Shown piece after piece: positions 1 to 5,469 of a stretch of 5,469 nt of DNA (within the stretch, counting starts at the first letter, position 1; every line of letters starts with the position of its first letter). The stretch comes from Betaproteobacteria bacterium SG8_40. GTDB taxonomy: Bacteria; Pseudomonadota; Gammaproteobacteria; Burkholderiales; Eutrophovitaceae. The notes beneath the pieces were generated by a model that did not search any database, had not been told where the DNA came from, and saw only the letters and a list, made by a program, of their open reading frames with translations. The position numbers and the translations under genes are program-made. The stretch is taken from contig LJTS01000253.1 in the NCBI GenBank assembly GCA_001304425.1, forward strand, positions 1 to 5,469. Direction: 5' to 3'.

Positions 1-1
1 A

Positions 2-1354
2 CCGGTCAACTTTACCGGCAAGCCCCGTGTCGCCACCATGATCAACGGATCCATCCCGGCACCTACACTGCGATGGCGTGCCGGCGATACAGTGACACTG
101 CGAGTCACCAACCGGCTGCGCGAAACCACGTCCATACACTGGCACGGCATCATCCTGCCTTTCGAAATGGACGGCGTTCCCGGCATCAGCTTTCCCGGCA
201 TCGCACCCGGCGAGACCTTTACCTATCGCTTCAAGGTGCAGCAGACAGGGACCTACTGGTATCACTCTCACTCGGGTCACCAGGAACAGACCGGAATGTA
301 TGGCGCAATCATTGTAGACAGCGCCAATGCCGCCCCCTCTGCCATGAATGACCAGGTGATCGTGCTCTCCGACTGGACCGATGAAGATCCGGAACAGGTG
401 TTCCGAAAACTGAAGGTTCATGCCGACTACTTCAATTTCAACCACCCGACCCTGCCGCTGCTGTTAAGCGACATTTCCGACATGGGATTCGACGCTGCCG
501 TTCAGAAGCGGCGAATGTGGAACGACATGCGTATGAGCCCCACCGACCTGGCCGACGTGTCCGCTTACACGTATACCTATCTGATGAACGGCACGGCGCC
601 GGCCGGCAACTGGACGGGCTTGTTCAAACCCGGCGAGCAGGTTCGCCTGCGCTTTATCAATGCCGCTGCCAACTCGCTGTTTGACGTTCGAATTCCGGGA
701 CTGAAGCTGAAAGTCGTCCAGAACGATGGGCAGGACGTCGAACCGGTGACCGTGGACGAGTTCCGTTTCGGTCCCGGAGAAACGCTCGATGCCATCGTTT
801 CGCCTGCGGACGACGCGTACACGATCTTCGCGCAGTCGATGGACCGCAGCGGTTACGCGCGCGGCACGCTGGCGGCGCGGGAAGGTCTGAGCGCGGAAGT
901 GCCGTCAACTGATCCGGTTGAGTGGTTGACCATGCGCGACATGATGGGTGAAATGGATCACGGTGCCCATGGTGCGGGCCACGGAACTCACGCCGGGCAC
1001 GCAGGCGAGGCACAGAAAGGCGATTCGCATCAAGGTCACGTAGGCCATCAGGGCCACGGCAATCATGACATGCAGGGCGCTGCAGGCCCTTCGCCGCTGG
1101 CAAAACCCAGCCAGCGCGTCCGCCATGCCCGTACCGAATTCGGTCCCAGTGTCGACATGCGCGTGGAGATGCCCCGCACGAATCTCGATGACCCGGGCAT
1201 CGGGCTACGCAACACCGGCCGGCAACCGCTGACCTACGCTGACCTGAAGACCGTCGGCGGCCCGATGGATCCGCGCGGCGCCGAGCGCGAGATCGAGTTG
1301 CACCTCACCGGCAACATGGAACGCTATACCTGGTCGGTTGACGGCCTCGAGTGA
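2..1354 (+). CDS. copA: CopA/PcoA-type multicopper oxidase, 5'-partial and prematurely terminated by a frameshift
   Basis: Periplasmic multicopper oxidase of the CopA/PcoA copper-resistance family, thought to oxidise Cu(I) and bind copper in the periplasm. The frame is open from position 2 and the residues before the Met at 38 (VNFTGKPRVAT) already match the family, so 38 is not the true start; the real start and the expected Tat signal lie upstream. Cupredoxin domain 1 shows the first two copper motifs, HWHG (137-148) and HSH (263-271). Family-typical stretches follow, including SDWTDEDP, MRMSPTDLADV and FAQSMDR. A His/Met-rich segment lies at 932-1072. The frame ends at TGA 1352-1354 right after GNMERYTWSVDG, before the domain-3 motifs that supply the remaining copper ligands. 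Those motifs continue in another frame from 1351, after a gap of about 25 expected residues. About 450 codons are present here; complete family members are roughly 600 residues. As read, this product could not form the type 1 site or a complete trinuclear copper centre. Family assignment is very secure; whether the gene is truly broken is uncertain. Confidence 0.92.
   Translation, partial: PVNFTGKPRVATMINGSIPAPTLRWRAGDTVTLRVTNRLRETTSIHWHGIILPFEMDGVPGISFPGIAPGETFTYRFKVQQTGTYWYHSHSGHQEQTGMYGAIIVDSANAAPSAMNDQVIVLSDWTDEDPEQVFRKLKVHADYFNFNHPTLPLLLSDISDMGFDAAVQKRRMWNDMRMSPTDLADVSAYTYTYLMNGTAPAGNWTGLFKPGEQVRLRFINAAANSLFDVRIPGLKLKVVQNDGQDVEPVTVDEFRFGPGETLDAIVSPADDAYTIFAQSMDRSGYARGTLAAREGLSAEVPSTDPVEWLTMRDMMGEMDHGAHGAGHGTHAGHAGEAQKGDSHQGHVGHQGHGNHDMQGAAGPSPLAKPSQRVRHARTEFGPSVDMRVEMPRTNLDDPGIGLRNTGRQPLTYADLKTVGGPMDPRGAEREIELHLTGNMERYTWSVDGLE
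932..1072 (+). other. His/Met-rich copper-binding segment of CopA
   Basis: Within the CopA reading frame this stretch of 47 residues holds ten histidines, mostly as GH, AH or DH pairs, and six methionines (MRDMM, EMDH, HDM). Such Met/His-rich linkers between cupredoxin domains 2 and 3 are typical of CopA/PcoA and are believed to bind several additional copper ions. Here histidine dominates, in contrast to the MDHxxM repeats of the P. syringae protein. Confidence 0.8.
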
Positions 1355-1356
1355 TG
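1341..1356 (+). other. Frameshift/deletion junction in copA
   Basis: The N-terminal CopA frame (codons starting at 2, 5, 8...) runs through SVDG and meets TGA at 1352-1354. Homology resumes from 1351-1354 in the frame with codons starting at 1, 4, 7. Since about 25 family residues are absent, the simplest reading is a deletion of roughly 75-80 bp whose net length is one more than a multiple of three. The sequence at the joint (CTCGAGTGATG) gives no strong slippery run that would suggest programmed frameshifting. Confidence 0.75.
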
Positions 1357-1563
1357 ACGCACCCGATGCACATGCATGGCATGTGGAGCGAGCTGGAGAA
1401 TGCCGATGGCAGGTTTCAGGCGCGCAAGCACACCATCCAGGTCCAGCCTGCCCAGCGCATCAGCTTTCTCGTCGACGTCGATGCGCCCGGCCGGTGGGCA
1501 TGGCATTGCCACTTGATGTTCCATATGCATGCAGGAATGTTCCGCGAGATCGTGGTTTCCTGA
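1354..1563 (+). pseudogene. copA: C-terminal fragment of CopA (displaced frame of the broken copA)
   Basis: This 69-residue frame encodes the end of CopA cupredoxin domain 3. It contains HPMHMHG, the HxxHxH motif giving one ligand each to the type 1, 2 and 3 coppers, and HCHLMFHMHAGM, the HCHxxxHxxxM motif with the type 1 Cys and Met. It closes with the family-typical FREIVVS. The frame is shifted relative to the upstream 450 codons, and GTG 1351 is the codon just before the first possible ATG at 1354. That ATG overlaps the stop of the upstream part (TGATG), so ribosomes could in principle terminate and restart here, giving a separate small polypeptide without a signal peptide. Compared with CopA relatives recalled from memory, about 25 residues between SVDG and MTHP are missing. 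A split functional enzyme is therefore less likely than a decayed gene or an assembly error. Its stop overlaps the copB start by one base. Confidence 0.85.
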
Positions 1564-2666
1564 TGAATGACGAGACGCGTCACTACGCTTCCGGTGCAAC
1601 GCGCGTGAAGATGGCCATCGTCTCCGCAGTCTTTGTGGCGTGCGCTTCGATCGCATGGGCCGAGGATCCGGCAGAGAGCACCGATCACTCCGAACACGTG
1701 AAGGAGTCCGGCGAAGTGGATCATTCGGGCCGCGACATGGATGCCGGCGAGGTGGATCACTCGGGCCACGACATGGAGTCCGGCGAGGCGGACCACTCGA
1801 CCCACACCATGGATTCCGAGCAGATGGATCACTCGGGCCACAGCATGGATGCCGGCGAGATGGACCATTCGGATCACACCATGGATACCGGCGCGATGGA
1901 CCATTCCGAGCATGCCGGTCATGCCACCGCAACCGCGCAATCGGCGCCGGCCGCGGGTGACGACGGGCTGCGCGACCCGCATGCATACGCCGAAGGCGAA
2001 GACTTTGGCCCGCTCGGTCAAATGCACCTCGCCGACCAGCATAATTTCGGCGCGGTTCTGATCCATCGTCTTGAAGCGGTCAAGACCGACGACAACAGCT
2101 GGCTCGCCTTCGAGGGCCAGGGCTGGTACGGGCGAACCTACGATCGTGCCAATCTCAAACTCGAAGGCGAAGTCGATGACGGCAAACTCCACGAACTACG
2201 CAGCGAGTTACTCTGGAGCCACGCCATCGCCCCGTTCTGGGATTCACAACTGGGCGTGCGCTACGACAGTGGTGAAGACCCTGACCGCACCTGGGCTGCC
2301 ATCGGCATCCAGGGGCTTGCACCCTACTGGTTCCACGTCGATGCGACCTTCTACCTCGGCGAACACGGCGACACCGCGGGGCGCATCGCCGCGGAATACG
2401 ACATGCTGTTTACGCAGAAACTGGTCTTGCAACCGAAGATTGAGGCAAATCTGTACGGCCAGAATGACGACATCCGGGAAACGGGAAGCGGCCTGTCCGA
2501 TCTGTCGGTCGGAGTACGCCTGCGATACGAACTCACCCGGCAGTTCGCGCCCTATATAGGTGTCGAATGGGCAGGTTTGTATGGAAATACCGAAGATTTC
2601 GCCCGTGAAGGGAACAAGCCGACCGAAGAAACCAGTTGGGTAGCCGGCGTGCATATGTGGTTCTAG
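1563..2666 (+). CDS. copB: Copper resistance protein B, outer-membrane copper-binding protein
   Basis: CopB/PcoB family protein (367 aa), an outer-membrane beta-barrel thought to bind or sequester copper together with CopA. The ATG at 1563 overlaps the copA stop (TGATG), which favours translational coupling; the only purine-rich sequence upstream is weak. A second ATG at 1611 (Met17) would give a shorter signal peptide. Residues 1-33 look like a Sec signal: basic residues, a hydrophobic run MAIVSAVFVACASIA, then cleavage after AWA. Residues 40-118 form a 12-residue His/Met repeat array. From about 136 the conserved CopB domain begins with LRDPHAYAEG, then continues with HRLEAV, WYGRTYDRANLKLEGEVD, LGVRYDSGEDPDRTW, GLAPYWFHVDATFYLGE, LQPKIEANLYG and APYIGVEWAG. 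It ends in WVAGVHMWF; a terminal Phe is usual for outer-membrane barrels. The barrel domain appears intact and full length. The frame is open upstream to 1338, but that extension overlaps copA and has no family support. Confidence 0.95.
   Translation: MNDETRHYASGATRVKMAIVSAVFVACASIAWAEDPAESTDHSEHVKESGEVDHSGRDMDAGEVDHSGHDMESGEADHSTHTMDSEQMDHSGHSMDAGEMDHSDHTMDTGAMDHSEHAGHATATAQSAPAAGDDGLRDPHAYAEGEDFGPLGQMHLADQHNFGAVLIHRLEAVKTDDNSWLAFEGQGWYGRTYDRANLKLEGEVDDGKLHELRSELLWSHAIAPFWDSQLGVRYDSGEDPDRTWAAIGIQGLAPYWFHVDATFYLGEHGDTAGRIAAEYDMLFTQKLVLQPKIEANLYGQNDDIRETGSGLSDLSVGVRLRYELTRQFAPYIGVEWAGLYGNTEDFAREGNKPTEETSWVAGVHMWF
1680..1916 (+). repeat. 36-bp tandem repeat encoding 12-residue His/Met copper-binding units in copB
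   Basis: Six full units start at 1680, 1716, 1752, 1788, 1824 and 1860, with a partial seventh from 1896. The protein consensus is (V/M)DHSGHxMDxGE. Every unit keeps DHS, five of the six full units keep His at position 6 and five keep Met at position 8. Unit 2 has Arg (CGC) where the others have His (CAC/CAT), one base away. Unit 1 is the most diverged, with VKES in place of xMxx. The units are similar but not identical at DNA level, with many synonymous differences, so the array is not a very recent expansion. Each unit offers a cluster of His and Met side chains suitable for copper. Confidence 0.93.
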
Positions 2667-2743
2667 GGCCGCGGCAAACTTGTATGACAGCGGAGCGTTA
2701 ACGCCGCCGCGTCGCTACCTGATAAACCGATCTCCGGTTCACG

Positions 2744-2761
2744 CGCCGGCGATTGCCGGTG
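2744..2761. terminator. Small GC-rich hairpin between convergent operons, possible bidirectional terminator
   Basis: CGCCGGC, loop GATT, GCCGGTG form a 7-bp stem with one G-T pair. It lies 77 bp after the copB stop and 26 bp after the narL stop (on the opposite strand), where a shared terminator would be expected. No T-run follows on either strand, so an intrinsic terminator is only a weak suggestion. Confidence 0.3.
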
Positions 2762-2773
2762 AATCGATTGCCG
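2750..2773. repeat. 9-bp direct repeat in the copB-narL gap
   Basis: CGATTGCCG occurs at 2750-2758 and again at 2765-2773, 15 bp apart start to start, with a further TTGCCG just after. The first copy overlaps the hairpin at 2744-2761. The rest of the 121-bp gap (2667-2787) contains only short palindromes such as GCGTTAACGC (2695-2704) and no reading frame worth calling. Function unknown; it may be chance. Confidence 0.45.
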
Positions 2774-2787
2774 TTGCCGTTCGGCAC

Positions 2788-3441
2788 TCAGGATGATGCA
2801 AGCCCGTGCTCGATGGCGTAAACGGCCGCCTGGACCCGGCTCGAAAGGTTGAGCTTGCGCAGAATGTGCTGGACATGAATCTTCACCGTGCTCTCCGCCA
2901 GGTCAAGCGCACGCGCAATCTCCTTGTTGCTGGCGCCTTTGGCGACGTAACCGAGGATTTCGTGCTCGCGTGGGCTGAGCGCCTCCTTGTCCGTGCCCGG
3001 GTCGCTACCGGAGCCGGTTGCGCGCAAGCCCTTGACCAGTTTGGTAGTCATTTCCGCTGAAACGACCGAATCTCCGGCGACGGCCCGGCGTATCGAATCG
3101 AGCAGTGTTTCGGTTTCGATGTTCTTCAGCAGATAACCGCTCGCACCCGCCCGAAGCGTATCGACAAGATCATCTGCAGCTTCCGAAACGGTCAACATGA
3201 CGACGCGTGTATCGGGCGACTGTTCCAGGAACAGCTTGACCGCATCTTTGCCGGAAACCCCCGGCATGTGCAAATCGAGAAGCACAACGTCGGGCTTCAG
3301 TTCGCGCGCCCGTTTCACGCCCTCCAGGCTGTCCGCCGATTCGCCGACAACTTCGAACTCGTCATGGCGCTGCAGGAGGGCCTTGACACCGCTGCGAAAC
3401 AGGGTGTGATCGTCAACCAGCAGTACCCGGACCGGACTCAT
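2788..3441 (-). CDS. narL: NarL-family response regulator (nitrate/nitrite two-component system)
   Basis: A 217-residue cytoplasmic response regulator of the NarL/FixJ type, partner of the kinase encoded just upstream. The receiver domain (about 3-120) has the acidic pair D10-D11, phospho-acceptor D56 (codon 3274-3276, in VLLDLHMPG), T84 in VMLTVS and K106 in GYLLKN. A linker rich in Gly/Ser/Asp (about 139-152) leads to the LuxR-type HTH (about 153-210) with LSPREHEIL, the GASNKEIA turn, and the recognition helix in ESTVKIHVQHILRKL. Length is that of E. coli NarL. The ATG at 3441 overlaps the kinase stop as ATGA, has a good ribosome site, and starts right at the receiver domain (MSPVRVLLVDDH). 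The frame stays open further upstream, but that part is antisense-like low-complexity Arg/Pro sequence inside narX. Family knowledge: NarL dimers activate nitrate reductase genes and repress alternative respiratory genes. The exact orthologue (NarL rather than NarP) is inferred from pairing with a NarX-like kinase. Confidence 0.9.
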   Translation of the reverse strand: MSPVRVLLVDDHTLFRSGVKALLQRHDEFEVVGESADSLEGVKRARELKPDVVLLDLHMPGVSGKDAVKLFLEQSPDTRVVMLTVSEAADDLVDTLRAGASGYLLKNIETETLLDSIRRAVAGDSVVSAEMTTKLVKGLRATGSGSDPGTDKEALSPREHEILGYVAKGASNKEIARALDLAESTVKIHVQHILRKLNLSSRVQAAVYAIEHGLASS

Positions 3442-5372
3442 GCGGCCGCTTCCTGAACAATCGGCAGGGTGAGGGTTATCTCCGTGCCCGACCCGGGAAG
3501 CGATCTGACCTGTATGCGTCCGCCGATTCGTTGCGCGCGTTCGCGCATGATAGCCAGGCCGACGTGCCCTTCCTCGACGCCTGGAACATTGCCTTCGAAG
3601 CCGCGGCCGTCGTCGCTGACGCGGAACACATATACCTGACCTTTCTCCAGTTCGACGTTTACATGACGGGCGTTGGAATGCTTGCGCACGTTGGAAAGGC
3701 ATTCCTGCACGATATGGAGAACCTGAATCTGCGTCTCCGGCGAAAGCGGCACCCCCGTGCCACTTTGGTGAAACCCGGTATGTATTCCGGTATCGGCCTC
3801 GAACCGTGTCAGCAATGCCGTCAGGACGGTTTCCACGTCCGATTCGCCAAATCTCGTGCGAAAGTGAACCAGCAGTTCGCGTACGTCATCGTAGCTTTCC
3901 TGTATGCCTTCGCGGATCTCCTGCAAACCGCTGCGCGCCTCTTCAAGATTCTTCCGGTCAAGCGAATCCCTGAGCATCTGCGCCTGCAGGTTGAGAAATG
4001 CCAGTGACTGGGCGATGCTGTCATGCAACTCCTGCGCGAGCAGATTACGCTCTTCCGATACGGCCATTTCCTTCTCCCGGGCGACAAGCCGTTGGTTCTC
4101 GATCGCCACCCCCAGATGCTGTCCGAGAGATTCCAGCATGTGCCGTTCCCGCTCGCTGATCTCCTGTGCTTCGTGAAAGTACAGGTTGAATACCCCGATG
4201 GTCTGTTCCTTGAATCGAATCGGAAACGCAGTGACGGTTCCATAGCCTTCGCGGCGGCATCGGTAATCCCGTTCCTGCATATCCTGCCGGTTGAAAAGCT
4301 TTACGACCGCGGTACCGCTCTGCGCCACGTCGCCGCAAAGGCATTCGCCACGGTTGAGGCACGCCTCGTCCTTGACCCATGGAGCGGGCAGATTCTGGTG
4401 GACGTAAAGGTGCACCCGCCCGCTATCTTGTTCAACCAGGCGGACTGCGCCGCCGCTTGCCCGCAGCCTGTCGATCAGGAGTGCAAGGAAAGCCCGGCAC
4501 ATCTCTTCCAGCGTGCCGGGCCGATTCAGCAATGCCGCGACTTCGTAGAGCGTTGACAATTCCTGGTTCTGCAACTCCAGCGACCGGGTCTTCTCCCTGA
4601 CCTTGTTTTCCAGATTCCGGTACAAATCGCTCAAGTGCGATGCCATTCGGTTGAACCCGCCGGCAAGGGAGCCGAATTCGTCGCGGCTTTCGATCGGAAG
4701 ACGAATATCGAAATCCCCCTCTTCCATGCGCCGCATGCCGTCGTCAAGCCGGCTTACCGGGCGGACGACCAGCAAGAACATCAGATAAATCAGCGTCACC
4801 GTCCCGGCCACCGAGAGCGCGATCAAACCCATCTGAACCGAACGCAACAGGGTTGTCTTCTGCGAAATGTCACGCTCGATGGAATAGACGAGCCGGTCGA
4901 TCTGCTCAACGAAGCGTTCAGTTCCCAACCGATAGGCAATCAGTTTGGCGGCATCGACAGGTACCAGCGGCTGCGCCGTGATGGACTCGATTGACGGCTT
5001 GATGGATCCGTTCCACGTTTGTTCAAGCTCGGCAAACTGTTCAAGGATTCGCGGTTCATTGGGCAGGAACAGCGGACGGCTGGGGTCCCCCGTCTTGAGT
5101 TCCACCATCACGCGCTCGAACTCCTGCGCTTCCTGCGCGGCCGCCTGCAGGAGCCGCTCGCGGTTGGCGCCCGGCAGCCCGGCTTGCGACAGCAGGTTCG
5201 AAATGCGGTAAGCGCGCATACGCTCGCTGCCTGCCTGGTTGACGGCGGCAGCGCCGCCCTCGAGGTCCCAGGACATCAGCAGCGTGACGCCGATTGCGAC
5301 CAACGCGACGAGCAAAAAGACCACAAGGATCTCGACGAGTTTCGTACTGAGCCGCTGGCGGGGAATCTCCAT
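3438..5372 (-). CDS. narX: NarX-type nitrate/nitrite sensor histidine kinase
   Basis: A 644-residue inner-membrane sensor kinase. Start ATG 5372 gives MEIPRQRL just before TM1 (about 11-33). The periplasmic domain (about 35-175) opens with the P-box VNQAGSERMRAYR (44-56); R51 matches the nitrate-binding Arg of E. coli NarX. TM2 is about 180-203, followed by HAMP (about 204-256) and a coiled coil. A GAF-like module (about 273-425) carries Cys 338, 344, 346 and 372. The HisKA_3 dimerisation domain (about 436-505) has phospho-acceptor H450 in ELHDSIAQSL. The HATPase_c domain (about 545-637) has the N-box ECLSNVRKHSNA, DDGRGF and GHVGLAIMRERA. All catalytic motifs are present and the length is close to NarX (about 600 aa). 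Ligand on the periplasmic side drives phosphorylation of the NarL regulator encoded next, with which it overlaps by 4 bp. A sister nitrate sensor (NarQ-like) or another ligand cannot be excluded, but the P-box argues for nitrate/nitrite. Confidence 0.9.
   Translation of the reverse strand: MEIPRQRLSTKLVEILVVFLLVALVAIGVTLLMSWDLEGGAAAVNQAGSERMRAYRISNLLSQAGLPGANRERLLQAAAQEAQEFERVMVELKTGDPSRPLFLPNEPRILEQFAELEQTWNGSIKPSIESITAQPLVPVDAAKLIAYRLGTERFVEQIDRLVYSIERDISQKTTLLRSVQMGLIALSVAGTVTLIYLMFLLVVRPVSRLDDGMRRMEEGDFDIRLPIESRDEFGSLAGGFNRMASHLSDLYRNLENKVREKTRSLELQNQELSTLYEVAALLNRPGTLEEMCRAFLALLIDRLRASGGAVRLVEQDSGRVHLYVHQNLPAPWVKDEACLNRGECLCGDVAQSGTAVVKLFNRQDMQERDYRCRREGYGTVTAFPIRFKEQTIGVFNLYFHEAQEISERERHMLESLGQHLGVAIENQRLVAREKEMAVSEERNLLAQELHDSIAQSLAFLNLQAQMLRDSLDRKNLEEARSGLQEIREGIQESYDDVRELLVHFRTRFGESDVETVLTALLTRFEADTGIHTGFHQSGTGVPLSPETQIQVLHIVQECLSNVRKHSNARHVNVELEKGQVYVFRVSDDGRGFEGNVPGVEEGHVGLAIMRERAQRIGGRIQVRSLPGSGTEITLTLPIVQEAAA
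3450..3454 (-). promoter_or_regulatory. Ribosome binding site of narL inside narX
   Basis: On the minus strand AGGAA lies 8 nt before ATG 3441, within the last codons of narX. It supports this start over any upstream alternative and, with the 4-bp ATGA overlap, indicates coupled translation of kinase and regulator. Confidence 0.7.
4257..4361 (-). other. Cysteine cluster in the GAF-like central module of NarX
   Basis: Residues 338-372 read C-x5-C-x-C followed 25 residues later by a fourth Cys (in YRCRREGY). Apart from Cys 292 and Cys 558 these are the only cysteines in the kinase, so the clustering is notable. A cysteine cluster in the central module is known in the NarX group, with no settled function that I can cite. 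Metal or Fe-S binding is possible but is inference. Confidence 0.6.
5193..5249 (-). other. P-box (nitrate-recognition helix) of NarX
   Basis: Residues 42-60 of the kinase, just after TM1, contain NQAGSERMRAYR. This corresponds to the P-box of NarX/NarQ (KAGSLRMQSYR in E. coli NarX as I recall it), whose Arg contacts nitrate at the dimer interface. The Arg codon here is CGT at 5220-5222. This motif is the main reason for calling nitrate as the signal. Confidence 0.82.
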
Positions 5373-5378
5373 GCCTCG

Positions 5379-5382
5379 TTCC
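5379..5382 (-). promoter_or_regulatory. Ribosome binding site of narX
   Basis: On the minus strand the purine-rich CGGAACGAGG precedes ATG 5372; GGAA ends 6 nt before the start. The alternative in-frame ATG at 5444 has no comparable site and would add 24 residues ahead of TM1 that do not look like the family, so 5372 is preferred. Confidence 0.6.
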
Positions 5383-5396
5383 GCAAATACCCTATC

Positions 5397-5411
5397 TTGC
5401 CTGATTGCCTG
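5397..5411 (-). repeat. Short direct repeat upstream of narX
   Basis: On the minus strand CAGGCAA occurs twice, separated by one base (8-bp period), 25-39 bp before the narX start. The region 5373-5469 is otherwise unremarkable: TTTTCA (5412-5417, minus strand) could be a poor -35 but no good -10 follows at the right distance, and I see no FNR-type TTGAT-N4-ATCAA site. The repeat could be part of an operator or chance. Confidence 0.3.
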
Positions 5412-5469
5412 AAAAGTTACCCAGGCGAGCGGCCACCTTGCCATGCCGGCGGCGTTCGCCCAATACTTC

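Noticed and set aside
38..1354. Taking ATG 38 as the true start of copA
   Set aside because: Residues encoded before it (VNFTGKPRVAT) are conserved CopA sequence and the frame is open to the window edge, so the gene is 5'-partial.
1340..1356. Programmed ribosomal frameshift joining the two CopA parts
   Set aside because: There is no slippery heptamer at the joint, and a frameshift would not explain the ~25 missing family residues.
1338..1562. Upstream in-frame extension of copB
   Set aside because: It overlaps the CopA C-terminal fragment, which has clear copper-ligand motifs in another frame; the signal peptide begins after ATG 1563.
1680..1916. CRISPR-like array
   Set aside because: The 36-bp periodic units have no spacers and encode in-frame His/Met repeats of CopB.
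1324..2192. Long minus-strand frames opposite copA/copB (220 and 258 codons)
   Set aside because: They are shadows of the copB repeat region, giving repetitive Arg/Pro or Val/His/Ala sequence without recognisable domains.
3442..3702. N-terminal extension of narL by about 87 residues
   Set aside because: It lies inside the narX coding sequence, is Arg/Pro-rich shadow sequence, and the receiver domain starts right at ATG 3441 with a good ribosome site.
3531..4556. Plus-strand frames opposite narX (158 and 177 codons)
   Set aside because: They are antisense to well-conserved kinase domains and show no recognisable motif or ribosome site.
5373..5444. 24-residue extension of narX to ATG 5444
   Set aside because: No clear ribosome site before 5444 and the extra residues precede TM1 without family support; ATG 5372 has GGAA at good spacing.

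Overview
The window (about 60% GC by eye) looks like chromosomal DNA of a proteobacterium, most likely a gamma- or betaproteobacterium that respires nitrate. It carries a PcoA/CopA-PcoB/CopB copper-resistance pair and a NarX-NarL type nitrate two-component system. I do not assign a genus. No tRNA, rRNA, CRISPR array, insertion sequence or phage gene is visible.

Left half (1-2666, + strand): an operon fragment with the 3' part of copA, a periplasmic multicopper oxidase, followed by copB, an outer-membrane copper-binding protein. The 5' end of copA lies outside the window. Near position 1350 copA changes reading frame and lacks about 25 residues that CopA proteins normally have just before the C-terminal copper-ligand motifs. 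It is therefore a broken gene or an assembly error. The break creates a TGATG stop/start, the same arrangement as the copA-copB junction at 1561-1565. copB itself is intact and carries a run of 12-residue His/Met repeats after its signal peptide.

Middle (2667-2787): a 121-bp gap between convergent gene pairs. It holds a small GC-rich hairpin and a 9-bp direct repeat, but no gene.

Right half (2788-5372, - strand): narX (membrane sensor kinase) followed by narL (LuxR-family response regulator), overlapping by 4 bp (ATGA) and clearly co-transcribed. The kinase has the NarX-type periplasmic P-box with its conserved Arg, two membrane helices, HAMP, a GAF-like module with a cysteine cluster, and a HisKA_3/HATPase core. 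The regulator has the phospho-acceptor Asp and a C-terminal LuxR-type HTH. Nitrate or nitrite outside the membrane would be sensed by NarX, and phosphorylated NarL would control respiratory genes that are not in this window. The final ~97 bp (5373-5469) are the upstream region of narX.

The two modules are convergent and need not be functionally linked. I see no convincing evidence of an undescribed system. The most notable points are the copA break, the copB repeat array and the cysteine cluster in the kinase.
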